DNA of 64,000 bases from Tridacna crocea (GCA_943736015.1 OX031059.1:18042001-18106000); one strand, 5' to 3'; positions 41,641 to 53,879 are shown, counted from the first letter of the stretch. The notes: a model not told the origin generated them from the letters alone. Program-made: numbers and translations.

Positions 41641-43445
41641 AACAAGAGGACCATGATGGTCCTATATCGCTCACCTGAGTATATTTGTAACTTATATGGT
41701 TTATCAAGGGCAGGCTATTAATTCTTTTCAAATAAGGCATACCCTGGGGTTTGTCACAAAAATATGTTTACAGATTTCCTTCTTTGTCTTTGGCCAGTGG
41801 AGCTAAAAGCTGCTGCTTATCATCAATTTTTCTCTTCACAGTGTCTTGTTCCCTTTTTGACTTGTAGTTTAGCCATTACCAGACGACAAAATTTTAGACC
41901 GTTCCAAATTGAAACAAATTGCAGACGACATTTTAAAATGTATCTAAAATGAAAAATAAGTGATCTATATGGTAGAAAAGATTGTGAGAAAGGAGAAATT
42001 GCTTGTTACAAACAATTTCTCCTTTTTAGATGGAAGTGATTTTAAAAGATTTCCTTCTATGATTCTATGTGAAATAGTGTGCACCAGGGCACAGAGCCAA
42101 AATATGACCCCAAGGGGATAATTTTAATTACTTTTATAAAGGGTCACTAGATGATGCTACATGCAAAATATGAATGCTCTAGCCTTTATGGTTTGTCACA
42201 AGTAGATTTTTAAAAGATTTCCTTCTTTGTTTCTATGTAAAATAGGGTGCGCCCGGGCAGAGCCCAAATATGACCGCAGAGGGATAATTCTAGCAATTTT
42301 GGTAGAAGATTATCAGATTTTGCTACATAGCAAATATGAATGCTCTAGCCATAATACGGTTTGTCAGAAAAAGATTTATTAAAGGTTTCCTTCTTTGTTT
42401 CTATGTAAAATAGGGTGTGCCCAGGCAAAGCCCAAATATGACCCAAGGGGAATAATTTTAACAATTTTGGTAAGGGGTCACCCAATGATGCTTCAAACAA
42501 AATATGAATGCCCTCCGCCTTATGGTTTGTCACAAGAAGATTTTTAAATATTGTAAAATAGGGTGTGCCCGGGCAGAGCCCAAATATGACCGCAGAAGGA
42601 TAATTTCAACAATTTTGGTAGAAGATCATCAGTTAATGCTACACACTAAATAGGAATGTTCTAGCCATTATGATTTGTCACCAGAAGAAGATTTAAAGAT
42701 TTCCTTCTAAATTTCTATGTAAAATAGGGTGCGCCCGGGCAAAGCCCAAATATGACCCCATGGGGATGATTTTAACAATTTTGGTGAGGGGTCACCCAAT
42801 GATGTTTCAAACAAAATATGAATGCTCCCAACCTTATGTTTTGTCACAAGAAGATTTTTAAAATAGGGTGCGCCCGGGCAGAGCTCAAATATGACAGCTG
42901 AGGAATAATTTAAACAATTTTGGTAGAGGATCATCAGATAATGCTACATACCAAATATGAATGCTCTAGCCATTATGGTTTGTCAGAAGAAGATTTTTTA
43001 AAGCTTTCCTTCTTTGTTTCTATGTAAAATAGGGTGCGCCCGGGCAAAGCCCAAATATGACCCCAGGGGAATAATTTTAACAATTTTGGTAAAGGGTCAC
43101 CCAATGATGCTTCATACAAAATATGAATGCTCCCGGCCTTATGGTTTGTCACAAGAAGATTTTTAAAGATTTTTCCATTTTCAGCCATTTTGTTGCCATG
43201 GCAACCAGAGTTTTTGTTGGAATTAAATTCTTTTAACAATTTTTGTAGAGCTTCACCCAAGGAACATTCCTGCCAAGTTTTATTAAGATTGGCCTTCTGG
43301 TTTTGGAGGAGAAGATTTTTAAAGAAATTGTTAACGGACGGACGGACAGATGGACGGACCGACGGACGGACGGACGGACGGACGCCGGACGATGACCGGT
43401 CACAATAGCTCCCCCTGAGCACGTTGTGCTCAGGTGAGCTAAAAA
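41641..43445 (-). mobile_element. AGCTCACC element, copy 4 (minus strand) with an old MITE inside
   Basis: Right end on the minus strand is AACAAGAGGACCATGATGGT (41641) and the left end AGCTCACCTGAGCACAACGT (near 43440 on the reverse). The internal repeats carry 'gggtgcgcccgggcaaagcc' and 'ttttggtaaggggtcaccca'; the GGAC tetranucleotide array at 43334-43385 is the terminal GTCC repeat of the family expanded. A MITE copy is inserted at about 41875-42035 (left end lost the first TTAA base; tip AAATTGCTTGTTACAAACAATT). Open frames here (42973-43470) are translations of the repeats. Confidence 0.8.
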
Positions 43446-43657
43446 CATAAACGCAAATTATCACAGACATTAAGTGAGAGAGAGTTAACCCATTTCCTCA
43501 TATTAGGGACAATGACAATATTCTTACCCACAAGGAAATCCCAATTCGTCAAAATACTTCTGTATGTCCTATTTGTAGTTCATATCTTATTTTCATGCCA
43601 AATCTCAACACTTTTCTGGAGGCTATCAAAGAAAGCCCTGTTGTGACCTTTCTGGTT

Positions 43658-43875
43658 TTAACTCTTTACAAAACAAGAAAGTTTGGAACTAGTGCAAGTA
43701 TTTGCAGACGATAAAATAAATGTAAATCAAAAATTGAAATTTAACTTGGCAAGGTTAGAAAACCTTGTGGAAAAGGTAGAAAATGCTGGTTACCAGCATT
43801 TTCTACTTTTCCCACAATGTTTTTAAAAGGCTTCTTTCTCAGGGTCGTGGTAAAGACTGTGTGGTAAAAAGTTAA
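43658..43875. mobile_element. TTAA foldback MITE
   Basis: TTAACTCTTTACaAAACAAG left, GTGTGGTAAAAAGTTAA right; good stem with GTAGAAAATGCTGG / CCAGCATTTTCTAC, a paired change from GGAG/CTCC. Confidence 0.85.
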
Positions 43876-44189
43876 ATCAACTATTTCTGATATATACGTG
43901 AATCCCTTACTCTGTATTTGCCGGTAATTTATTGTTAGCAGCTGACTAAATTCTGAAAAATATTCTACAGTCTATCAAATTTTAAAAGCATTATTTTTCT
44001 GCAGCTGCAAGAATGTATCTTTAACTTTGGAAACTAACATACCTTGACAGACTTTCCACAATCCTTCCAATACATATTAAAATGTCAAAATAACACAACT
44101 CATTTTTTTTCTGTGTTCCATATGAGTTAATGGGTTAAACACTAAGGACTAGTAAGTGAGTTATAAAATGAGCAATACTCTGTGAAATG

Positions 44190-44405
44190 GGGGCTTAATG
44201 TATCTGCAAGTAAATATCAACCCAGGTCAGCAGGTGCTGTCTGTCTCGCAATGTTCAGCTATCAGTCAACTACTTGTAAGGACCCTCACAATTCCGTTGC
44301 CTTTTAGACAAAACGGATTTATGGTTCCACAATATTGTAATAAACTGTTTGATAGAGTGCATCAGAAAGTTGCATTAAGCCCCCTTTGCCAGAGCATGGC
44401 TTAAA
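44190..44405. repeat. Degenerate bivalve foldback repeat
   Basis: 'gggggcttaatgtat...aacccaggtcagcaggtgctgtctg' near the left and 'gcattaagccccctttgccagagcatggctt' at the right. These end motifs resemble a foldback repeat that is very abundant in several bivalve genomes (from memory). The middle is lost or diverged. Confidence 0.5.
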
Positions 44406-44499
44406 CAATTATAACATCATAACATTAAAATATAAAAAGACATATAATTTCATAAAATACCCTAAAGTCTTCTTAATTCCCTAACAAACAATCCCATTT

Positions 44500-45055
44500 T
44501 AATCCTTTATAAAACAATGGATTTGGTCTCAAACTAAATTAAAAGCAATTTTTTTGTAGACAACAAATTAAAGCAGCACAAATAATGAATTCTGTCTTTG
44601 ATTTGGAAGAAAACTTTGCAGAAAAGGAGGAAAATGCAGTGTATTTTCTATTTTCTCCAAAATGTTTCTTGAGGGTTGATAAAACTCGGGAATGTGTAGT
44701 TAAGGGTTAACAACTCACATGAAGAAAGCTTTTGAAAACACTATCAGAAAATGCTGCATTAACTCTTTACCACATACCGCCAAATGAAAAAGAAGCCTTT
44801 TGAAAACAATGTGAGAAAAGGACACCAGCATTTCCTCCTTTTCCAACAAAGTTTTCTACCCATCCCAAGACGAACTTCAGTTTTTGAGTCAAAATAATTT
44901 TATCATCTGCAAATGCTTTCAATTTGGATGAGTTAAAAAAAATTGGCCTTTGGAAAGAGAGTTAAAAGACATCTAACAATTTCAGTGAAATCTGTTGTCT
45001 GCAGATGCCTGAATTCGGATAAGTCCAAAACTTTGTTGTTTGGTAAAAAGTTATA
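44500..45055. mobile_element. Decayed TTAA foldback MITEs
   Basis: About 44500-44712 (right end GTTAAGGGTTAA), 44759-44965 (TTAACTCTTTACCACAtAcc ... GAGAGTTAA, left stem arm shortened) and a right-end scrap at 44990-45055. Confidence 0.7.
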
Positions 45056-45184
45056 TGACCTCATTACCTTTGATAAAAAGTCTACAGCAGATGATTTAAG
45101 CCATGTTGTAAAATGTTAGCTGTCGTATCAAGTCTGACCTCTTAAAGCACCCAATAAATCAATCGGATATTTTCAGTTTAGAAT

Positions 45185-45315
45185 CAAGACCAAAGTTCCA
45201 AGTTGCCCTTTTCTGGAGTGTTTCAGCAAATCAGAAAGTGTAGATTAAAGATCAGGCTGCATGAAATGTGCAGCCTGATCTTGTCTACACTGGCTGAAAA
45301 GGCAACTAAAGTTAT
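45185..45315. mobile_element. GATCAGACTGCA palindromic element, copy 2
   Basis: A ~130-bp foldback: left 'caagttgcccttttctgg...aaagtgtagatta', centre AGATCAGGCTGCA-tgaaatg-TGCAGCCTGATCT, right 'tgtctacactggctgaaaaggcaact'. Arms pair over most of the length. Related to 5240-5370 and 59915-60010; here the core is CAGGCTG rather than CAGACTG, changed on both arms. Confidence 0.8.
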
Positions 45316-45654
45316 GAAGGATGTATTAAGGGTTAATATAAGAAATTATTGTGGGAAAAGGAGATACTGCTTTCGCAAAACAATTCGTCCTTCTGTTTTA
45401 TGACTTTATATGCGTGACTAAAGATTAAGGACCATCACGTCTTGTCCACACACACAGACACTCAATAAACATATATAAAAAAGGTCATCCACAGAACAGA
45501 CATGTGATGGGTTAAATACAAAACATATACCGGTAAATGAACAGACAACATAAATATTAAGAAACAGTATTTCTTTCATAACATGTCTACATATGAGTAC
45601 ATAACAGTTCATGATGCAGAACCATAAAACTTAATAACATATTCCAACCTGTAT

Positions 45655-46745
45655 TGACCTCTTACCACACAATCCTTAACTTTAACGACCCTGAGGAAGA
45701 AGGCTTCTCAAAACATTGTGGGAAGAGGAGAAAATGCTGGAAAATAGCATTTTCTCCTTTTCCCAAAACTTTATTTTTTATTTTATCCTACTTTATTAAC
45801 CCTTTACCACATAATCCGGAGTTTTGACAACCATAGAAAATGTTTTGGAAGCATTGTGAGTGAAGGAAAAATCGCTGATAGCCTGCGTTTTCTCTGCACT
45901 CAATGTTTTTTACTTTATCAAAGGCAAGTTTGAGCATTTGGGCCCCTCTGATTTGTTGTCTGCAGTTGTTTTGAATTTGGACTAAAAGTTTAACATTTTG
46001 TCACATGGTACAGAGCACAAGGAACATTCAAAGCCAGCCTTTTTGGCCTTGTGTTTGCTTTGACCAGGCATAATTCAACATATTTGCATTATCAGCTCAA
46101 TCTATACAATCTTAACCCTTTCCCAAACAACAAATTTTGGACTCTTTCGAATTGAAAAAGTTTGCAGAGACAATTTTAGATTTTGAGAAAATGGCAGCAA
46201 GTTCTCAAAAAGGGTAGAAAACACTGTGGGAAAAGGAGAAATTGCTCGTTACGAACAATTTCTCCTTTTCCCACAGTGTTTTCAAAAGACTTTTACTGCA
46301 GACACGTAAAAACCAGGGCTTGTTTGGGAAAGGGTTAAACCTGTACAAAACATTCCCTGGATTTTAACACCCTGAGATAGAAGCGTTTAGAAAACATTGT
46401 GGGAAAAGAAGAAAATGCTGATAACCAGGATTTTTTCTTTTCTCAAAATCTTTTCTACCCTGCAGGAAACAAAATTTGTTTTTTGAGTAACGTTTATTTT
46501 TTGTTTGCAAGTGATTTCAATTTGGACAGGTCTAAAATTTTGTTTTTTGGTAAAGTGTTCACCCGTTACCAAACGGTCACATGTTCTAAGTACTCATACA
46601 AAGAAGACTTCAGAAAACATAGGAGAATATGCTTGTAACCAGCATCTATCACTTTTCCAGCATTTTCTCCTTTTCCCACAATGTTTTCAAAAGGGTTCTT
46701 TCTCACGGTCGTAAAAAACCAAGGATTGTTTGGGAAAGGGTTAAA
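45655..46745. mobile_element. TTAA foldback MITE cluster (5 copies)
   Basis: 45655-45795 (right half lost), 45796-46015 (diverged), 46112-46338 (subfamily B, complete; stem ACTGTGGGAAAAGGAGAAATTG with tip CTCGTTACGAG), 46335-46560 (diverged A) and 46557-46744. Consecutive copies from 46112 share TTAA junctions. Confidence 0.8.
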
Positions 46746-47375
46746 CAAGTCTAATACATGTATTTTGTTTTTTGGGAAACCTAATATTTCTCTATCTTAT
46801 GGCACTGACAAAATGATGAAAAAGTACATAACATATCTCAGCAATGAGAAATACATGTAGTAAGATTTCATGGTACAAGTTCACATACAATTCTACATTC
46901 AGATTTATTTCTGTATCCAAAGAATAGGTGCCCGATTGGCTGATGCATCATCTCATCAAATCATGTGACTAGCCAAGAACTAGAAGCAAAGTACTGAGGT
47001 ACTCTCATGAAGTGTAAAACTAAAATACTGATACAAAGTTAATCTATTGCTTTTTGAAAAATCCAATAATATAACAATCATTTATTACTTATCTTAGTGA
47101 TATAGCTTCTATCCATCTGAAAATGAGAGGAAGAATTTACTCAAACCTGCCTGAAGACAACCTTTTTTTCCATGCAGCAGACCTAATTGGGAAATATGAC
47201 AAAAGTAGGAATTGGGGCCATGACATGAAATCCCTACTTTCCTGCCCCTATCAAGCCTTTTTTTTTCCCATTAGCATATAGTACATGTATATTATGGCTT
47301 CATACCTGTTGAGTATCTTCATTCCACATTGAGTTAGCTTTTTTCAAAATTCTAGACCTGCAAATTTGTTTTAAA
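46746..47375. other. Stretch without supported feature
   Basis: No exon or repeat recognised. TTTATT at 47091-47096 would read AATAAA on the minus strand about 880 bp past the stop at 47975; whether it is used is unknown. Confidence 0.25.
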
Positions 47376-47567
47376 CCTTAACCACACAATGACGACTTTT
47401 GACAACCCTGTGATAAAAACCTTGGGATCCAGCAGTTTTTCCTTTTCTCACAATGTTTTCTACCCTTCCCAAATCAAATTTCGTTATTTTAGTCACTTTT
47501 ATTTTGTCGTCTGCAAATGATTTCAATTTGGACCACTCTATAAATTTGCCATTTGGTAAAGAGTTAA
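47376..47567. mobile_element. TTAA foldback MITE, left stem arm mostly deleted
   Basis: Left end 'ttaaccacacaatgacg', right half good (TTTTGTCGTCTGCAAATGAT ... GGTAAAGAGTTAA). The palindrome is lost. Confidence 0.7.
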
Positions 47568-47974
47568 GGAGGAAAGAAAGTCTAGCCAGATTGTACAAGG
47601 GTAGAACTGTTAGACTTGAAAGTGCTCAACTTTTCTCATTAAAATTTTGCAAAAAAAAAGATGGTTAGTGAGTTGTAGGTGAAAGGCGACATCTGTGTGT
47701 AAATAAATACAGCAGATATCCCCTATTATTTGTAAACACCACTATATGAATATTGTGAAACAAAGTAAAAACTGGACAAGTTTATCATAAACAATATCAA
47801 CTGCTTAAAGCTATTAAAACCAATCAGATCTAGAACCAGACTTTCACATGTCAAACAAGACTGCAACAACAATAGGAAATATCATAGCTGCATTGGTGCT
47901 ATCAATAACATTCTGAAAAGCTACATCAAGGTATTATCAATGGCCAACTGATGTCACATCTATTTCCTTCATGG

Positions 47975-48072
47975 TCAGGATAGCGCAGCATTCTCCAAGG
48001 GTTCATCTAAAGAAAGCTGGGACAAATTATCATCATCATCACTCAGGTCAAGGTCGTCTATATTAAGGTCAT
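47975..48072 (-). CDS. Unrecognised coiled-coil protein, last exon
   Basis: Minus-strand exon after acceptor tttttcaAG, encoding D-DLNIDDLDLSDDDDNLSQLS and ending in PLENAALS with a TGA at 47975-47977. Extremely acidic. It repeats the DLDLSD motif of the previous exon (49254-49412). Frame and phase fit the upstream exon (one base carried over). I do not recognise the protein; an acidic tail like this could serve as an interaction tail. Confidence 0.85.
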
Positions 48073-48099
48073 CTTGAAAAACAAAACAAAGACATACAA

Positions 48100-49222
48100 T
48101 TAGATATTAACTTGTTACCAGGATTTTCTCATTTTCCCAGTGTTTTCCGAAGGTTTCCTTTTCAGGGTCATTAAAAGCTGGGACTGTGTGGTAAAGGGTT
48201 AAATATTCTCAGGGTGTTTTTTTTTGCTGTGACAATGACGGTTCTAAAAGAAACTGAATTCTATAGATTAGATAAGACTTTAACTATTAACCAAAGGACA
48301 AATTATAGACTGGTCCAAATTGAAAGCATTTGCAGACGAAAAAATAAATGTGACAGAAAAATCAAAATTTGTGCTAGGAAAGGTAAAAAAAACATTGTGG
48401 AAAAAGGAGAAAATGCTGGTTACCAGCATTTTCTACTTTTCCCACAATGTTTTTAGAAGGCATCTTTCGCAGGGTTGTTATAAGTCGGGATTGTGTGGTA
48501 AAGGGTTAAGAAAAATATTCATACTGTTTAACCCTTTACCAAACACCAAAATTTGAGACTGGCCCGAAATGAAAGCCCTAGCAGACGACAAAATGATGGT
48601 AACTCAAAAATTGAAATTTTTTTCCAGGTGGGTAGAAAACATTGTGGGAAAAGTAGGAAATGCTGGTTATCAGCATTTTCTCCTTTTCACGTTATGTTTT
48701 CAAAAGGCCTCTGTCTCTGGGTCGTAAAAAACAGGGATTGTTTGGTAAAGGGTTAAGACTTATTACAAATTGGTTCAGCAATTTCCAGAAGAGACTAATG
48801 AAATGGAAAATTAACAGATTGGTAACTTGCCATTATTGATCCTAAAGGACAAAAGCTTTTAAAAATCTTGACGGAAAAGAAGAAAATACTGGTAACCAGC
48901 ATTCATTTGTTGTCTCACTCTCTTTTCTACCCACAATGTTTTCAAAAGCCCTCTTCTTCAGGGTTGTTTAAATTCATGATTGTGTGGTAAATGGTTAACT
49001 CATTACCGAACGACAAAATTTTAGGTTTGTCCAAATTGAAAGCATTTGCAGACAACAAAATAAAAGTGCATGAAAATTTGAAATTTGTTTGTGAAGGGTA
49101 GAAATCATTGTGGGAAAAGGAGAAAATGCTGGTTACCAGCATTTTCTTTTTTTCCCACAATGTTTTCTAAAGGCTTATTTCTCAGGAGCGTCAAAAGTAG
49201 GGATTGTGTGGTATTGGGTTAA
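48100..49222. mobile_element. TTAA foldback MITEs in the last intron of the coiled-coil gene
   Basis: 48100-48203 (left half lost), 48280-48509 (complete A), 48530-48756 (complete A), about 48841-48997 (diverged) and 48994-49222 (complete A, TTAACTCATTACC ... GGTATTGGGTTAA). The last ends about 30 bp from exon 49254-49412. Confidence 0.85.
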
Positions 49223-49253
49223 AGAAAATTTGTACTGGTAAAACAAAATATAC

Positions 49254-49412
49254 CTGCATCATCAATATCATCATCATCTTTGTCCTCGTTAAATGTCTGC
49301 TTTTTGTTTGCATCAAGTTCAAATTCTGTGAAGTCTGAACTCTCGGAGTCATTGTCTGACAGATCTAAATCTTCAAGAGTGTCGTTCATGGTCGCCTTTG
49401 CTATGGCAGGTG
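49254..49412 (-). CDS. Unrecognised coiled-coil protein, acidic exon
   Basis: Minus strand, acceptor gttacAG, donor GATGCAG|GTATAT. Encodes APAIAKATMNDTLEDLDLSD followed by NDSESSDFTEFELDANKKQ and an acidic end (EDKDDDDIDDA). Starts by completing the Ala codon left by 51005 and passes one base to 48072. TLEDLDLSD is echoed by NIDDLDLSD in the last exon, suggesting an old internal duplication of an acidic motif. Confidence 0.85.
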
Positions 49413-49499
49413 CTGTAACATTACACAAGCTCAAAAGTAATGTTGATTTGCCACCAATCTGTTATGGAATAGGCTATTAATTACCTCATGATTCTGTGT

Positions 49500-50655
49500 T
49501 TATCTACCCTGTGCAAGAACCCTTTTGAAAACAATGTGAGAAAAGGAGAAAATGCTGGTAACCAGCATTTTCTCCTTTTCCCACAACCTTTTCTACCCCC
49601 ATGGAAGAGAAATTGAATCATCTGCGCCAAAATCAAATTGTTCTCTGCAAATGTTTGCAATTAGGAAAGGTCTAAAACTGTTCTGTAATAAAGAATTATT
49701 TATTTACCACACAATTCTGTGTTATAACGATCCTAGGGAAAAGGCCTTTTGAAAACAATGACTGTACCCAGCATTTTCTCCTTTTCTCATAATGTTTTCT
49801 ACCTTTAGGAGAACAAATTCTATCATATGAATCACATAATTATGCTTTGCTGTATGAAAATGCCTCCAATTTCTACACACCTAAAATTCTTACATCTGGA
49901 AAGGCATAAAGATTTCCCAAATTGTATATGTCATCCATTTCTGACCAACTGTTTTAACCCTTTACCACACAATGCCACTTTTTTACTACCCTGCAAAAGC
50001 AGCCTTTTGAATATATTGTAGGAAAAGGAGAAAATGCTGGAAACTAGCATTTTCTCCTTTTCCCCACAATGTTTTTTAACATTATCAAAGAAAATTGCAC
50101 CATTGGAGCTTATTGAAACTGTCGTCTGCTTTCAATATGGACAAGGATACAAATTTGTAGTCTGGTGAAGGGTTTATATCCAAGTTTCACTTTCTTTACA
50201 AAATGATCTTCTGTCTCACAAGTATGAAGAAGGGGGCCTTTAAAATCACTGAAATAATGACTGGCAATTTCTCTTGTGTCTACAATGTTTCCACTCTTTC
50301 AAAGAAGATACTTTTCATTTGTCACTTGAAAAAAAACTATTGCTTGCTTTTTTTGTGATTTATAGAGAAATGACAGTGGATTATGATCTAATATTTCATA
50401 GTTAGGACCAGTGAACAATACCAATTTCATACTTTGTGACTTTACAATTAACCCTTTACCACATAATGATGAATTTTAACAACACTTCGAAAGAAGCCTT
50501 TTGAAAAAACACTGTGGGAAAAGGAGAAAAATGCTGGTAACCAGCATTTTCTCCTTTTCCCACAAAAGTTTTCCCAGCTTTCAATAATGAAATTGTCTTC
50601 TGCAAATGCCTTCAATTTGGATAGGTCTAATATTCTGCTGTGTGGTAATGGTTAA
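49500..50655. mobile_element. TTAA foldback MITE cluster
   Basis: About 49500-49690 and 49700-49815 (diverged), 49954-50177 (A, GTAGGAAAAGGAGAAAATGCTGG), a scrap near 50210-50320 and 50448-50655 (complete A, TTAACCCTTTACCACATAAT ... GGTAATGGTTAA). Confidence 0.75.
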
Positions 50656-51004
50656 AGGGGGAAAGAGTAGTTCCTGTGCACTAGTTACCTAGGTAGACAC
50701 TGCATGCCGTTCAACCATGTGACGTAATTTATGTCTATGTTTTTTAACCTTTATGTAAGCTCCACAGGGAAGTACCAAAAAAAAATTGTACAAGATTTTT
50801 ATGCAAGTAAAAAGAAGGAGATTTTGAAGAATGAAATAAATAAAATATTACTTATTTTAGTGAAAGATGAAAATTTATTTCATCTTATGAACATCATAAG
50901 TAAAACTGTACCACTCCTGAAAATATTACCATTGGTATTCATTAGATGAAATGATTTTGATCATTCACTGAAAAACTCAAATAGCTTCTGTTTTTGTATG
51001 TTAC

Positions 51005-51117
51005 CATTTTGAAACATTGTTTTCTTTGGACTTGTTGTTGGAAGAGGAGTACTTGAACTGTAAAGTTGTGACTGTTCTACATTGTCTATCTTATCTTTTA
51101 AAGCATCTAATGTTCTC
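51005..51117 (-). CDS. Unrecognised coiled-coil protein, exon 7 of 9
   Basis: Minus strand, acceptor cttttcAG, donor CAAAATG|GTAACA. Encodes RRTLDALKDKIDNVEQSQLY then a Ser/Thr/Pro stretch (SSSTPLPTTSPKKTMFQNG). This is where the helical part ends and the disordered C-terminal part begins. Without splicing, the frame would end at a TGA near 50958, so reading through gives an alternative short tail. Confidence 0.83.
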
Positions 51118-51168
51118 CTGAAAAGTATATAAAATGCATATATTAATATTAATTCTATATACTTTAAC

Positions 51169-51290
51169 ACTTTCCCAAACAATCCATGGTTTCATGACGC
51201 TGAAAAAGAGGTATTTTCTCCTTTTCCCAAAATGTTTTCTACCCTCTCAGAACAAACTTCAGTTTTTGAGTCACGTTAATTTTGTATGCC
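51169..51290. mobile_element. Truncated TTAA foldback MITE
   Basis: Left end 'taacactttcccaaacaatcc', then the second stem arm (ATTTTCTCCTTTTCCcAAAATG); the first stem arm and right end are missing. Confidence 0.6.
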
Positions 51291-51766
51291 TGCTATACCT
51301 TTTAAGTGGCCAGTGCATCTATCAATGCATGCAGTGTTCATTCGCAGATTTTAGTTACAATACCCTTTTTAAATCAATCGTTACTTTCCCCAACGCAAAG
51401 TCAAAAAAGTAACTAATTTCCTCACACAAAGTCAAAAAAGTAAAGGAAGTGTGTAAGGGTTATTCAAAAACAAGTTCTGCCAAAATCTAAGACTTTCTTC
51501 AATCCTCAGAGAAAAACTTAGAACAAATTAGAACTCCATGTTTCAACTCCTAATTTTCAAGCACTATCCCTTGGTCTTGCATCAGAAAATGACAGCCAAC
51601 CAAAAATACAAATTTTTTGATCAAGTTATCTATAACTATGAAGTTTTTCTGATCAAGTTACATATGACTGAGCCAAGCTCAGTGATAAGGATATTTAATG
51701 CATCTCTGTAGTGCACTAGAGTAAGCATGGTATCAGTTAACTATAGATCCTCAACATCCATTTTTG
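51291..51766. other. Stretch without supported feature
   Basis: Intron DNA. A short direct repeat 'caaagtcaaaaaagtaa' occurs twice (51397-51413 and 51427-51443). No other structure seen. Confidence 0.3.
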
Positions 51767-52330
51767 TTAACCCATTTACACACAAAACCCTACTTTTGAT
51801 GACCCTGAGAAAGAGACCTTTGGAAAACATTCTAGGAAAAGGAGAAAATGCTGGTAACCAGCATTTTCTCCTTTTCCCACAATGTTTTCTACCCTGCACA
51901 AAACAAATTTCAAATTTTTAGTCACTTTTATTTTGTCGTCTGCAAATGCTTTCGATTTGGACAAACCTAAAATATTGCTGTTTGGCAACGAGATAACCAT
52001 TACCAAACAATCCCTTCTTTTGATGCCTGTGAGAAAGAAGCGTTTGGAAAACATTCTTGGAAAAGGAGAAAATGCATTTTCAGTCACTTTTCTATTGTCG
52101 GCTGCAAATGCTTTCGATTTGGACAAACCGAAAATTTTGGTGTTTGGTAATGGGTTAAGCAACCAACTAAATCATGTGATTTGGCTAGTGATTTAACCCT
52201 TACCACTCAATGATGACTTTTAACACTCATGAAAGACAAAGCTTTTGAAAACATTGTGGGAAAAGGAGAAAATGCTGGTTACCAGCTTTTTATCAGGGGC
52301 GTCGAAAGTAGGGATTGTGTTATGGGTTAA
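51767..52330. mobile_element. Three TTAA foldback MITEs
   Basis: 51767-51996 (A, near-complete), 51993-52158 (shares the junction; central palindrome deleted between AAAATGC and ATTTTCAGTCAC) and 52193-52330 (right-half deleted). Two internally deleted copies side by side show that loss often occurs through the stem. Confidence 0.8.
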
Positions 52331-52499
52331 TACAGTGCAAAGCATGCCATTTTCCCACTGGTCAGATACACTGGTAAAAGAGATGCACAGGAAAAACTTT
52401 TAAGGAAAAGGAAGATGTCTCCTGATCAAAATATGAAAAACACAGAGGAGAGCAGATTAACTAATTGTCACAATATCAGGCAGTTTAAGGCTTTCCCAA

Positions 52500-52760
52500 A
52501 AAATCTCAAGTTTAGAAAACTCGAGAGAAGACATCTGAAAACAATGGTAAACAGTATTTTCTCCTTTTCCCACTGTTTTCTACTTTTTCAGAGCATTTAT
52601 AGACAACAAATTAAGTGTCACCCAAAGACTAAAATTAGTCTTTTGGAAGGGTATAAAAACATTGTGGGAAAAAGGATAAAACACTTTTTCTCTTTTCCAA
52701 CAAAGTTTTAAAAGGCTTTTTCTTTAGGGTCAAAGAAAAACTGAATTGTGTGGCAAAGAA
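52500..52760. mobile_element. Decayed, fused MITE remnants
   Basis: Pieces of at least two copies (aacagtattttctccttttcccac at 52551; aaacattgtgggaaaaaggata at 52657) with rearranged flanks. Confidence 0.6.
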
Positions 52761-52804
52761 ATAAATGTGGCACTGTATGTAATTTTGACCAATAAGATAA
52801 ATAC

Positions 52805-52914
52805 CTAAGTTCACTAATCTGTAACTGTTCCAATTGTCTGTTTGTGTTCATAATGGCCACTGTGGATGAAGGCAACTGGGTTTTCTGTTGGTTCAGGGAG
52901 AGAGAATTTAAAGT
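52805..52914 (-). CDS. Unrecognised coiled-coil protein, exon 6 of 9
   Basis: Minus strand, acceptor tttctttccAG, donor CTTAG|GTATTT. Encodes TLNSLSLNQQKTQLPSSTVA and then NTNRQLEQLQISEL(R). Heptad-like pattern after a short break. Phase 0 at its start and two bases carried to 51117, where AGG is completed. Confidence 0.83.
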
Positions 52915-52969
52915 CTGGAAAGAAAACATAAACTATCTATATTTTCAACTTGTTTAGTTCAGACTGAAT

Positions 52970-53780
52970 GAACACATACCAAACAACAAAATTTTAGACT
53001 GGTTCAAGTTAAAAGCACTTGCAGACGACAAAATAAACGTAACTCAAAAATTGAAGTTGGTTTCCAGCAGGGTAGAAAAGGAGAAAATGCTTGTAACTGG
53101 TATTTTCTCCTTTTCCCACAATGTTTTCAAAATGCTGAGTAATGAGGTGTTGGCTCATACAAGCTGATCATTCATTACAACTATTCAACTATTGGACATC
53201 TTCATGTGAACCTCCACACAACAAATATTTTGCAACAGTTTCTAAGAAATTGAGAATGTAACAGTGCCATACTAGTCTATTTTGGTTCCTCCACAGTTGT
53301 AGAATTAACCCTTGAACCTCTCACCAAACAACAATATTTTAGACTGGTCCTAATTGTAAGCATTTGCAGATGACAAAATAAAAGTAACTGAAAATTTGAA
53401 ATTAATTTTGTGGTTACCAGCATTTTCTCCTTTTCCCAACAATGTTTTCTCAAGGCTTCTTTCTCAGAGGCATCAAAAGTAGGGATTGAATGAATGAAAA
53501 CTTTTAATGCCCCCTGACAGAGAAGGCTTTTGAAAACATTGTGGGAAAAGAAGATAATGCTGGTTACCAGCACTTTCTCCTTTTCTACTCTTTTACAGAA
53601 AAATCATTTCATATGAGCCACATTAAAACTGTTATCTACACATGCTTTTGATTTGGACTTGTCTACAATTTTGTCATGATCAACAGCATTTTCTCCTTTT
53701 TCCGCTTTGTTTTCAAAAGCCTTGTTCTTCTGGATTGTTAAAAACTTGGATTGTGCGGCAAAGTTTTTAATCATACTTGA
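52970..53780. mobile_element. Decayed TTAA foldback MITEs
   Basis: Partial copies at about 52970-53130, 53310-53490 and 53500-53685, and a right-end scrap at 53688-53770; several have short stem deletions. 53131-53300 is unassigned. Confidence 0.65.
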
Positions 53781-53802
53781 CTTTTTTATCATAAATACTT
53801 AC

Positions 53803-53879
53803 CCTATCTAGATGATCTTGGCGTCTTTCTACCTGTCTTCTCTCTGATAGCACACTGGCAAGTTCAAGCTCAACTTTGG
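53803..53879 (-). CDS. Unrecognised coiled-coil protein, exon 5 of 9
   Basis: Minus strand, acceptor aatttcAG, donor GATAGG|GTAAGT. Encodes (A)KVELELASVLSERRQVERR then QDHLDR, a clear amphipathic, charged helix. Completes the codon left by 55459 and ends in phase 0. Confidence 0.85.

Noticed and set aside
43334..43385. Independent GGAC microsatellite
   Set aside because: The GTCC/GGAC repeats recur at the same place in the left end of the AGCTCACC family, so this is an expanded part of that element.
42973..43470. 165-codon minus-strand frame with SVRPSVRPSV repeats
   Set aside because: This is the GGAC tetranucleotide array and internal repeats of the AGCTCACC element, copy 4.
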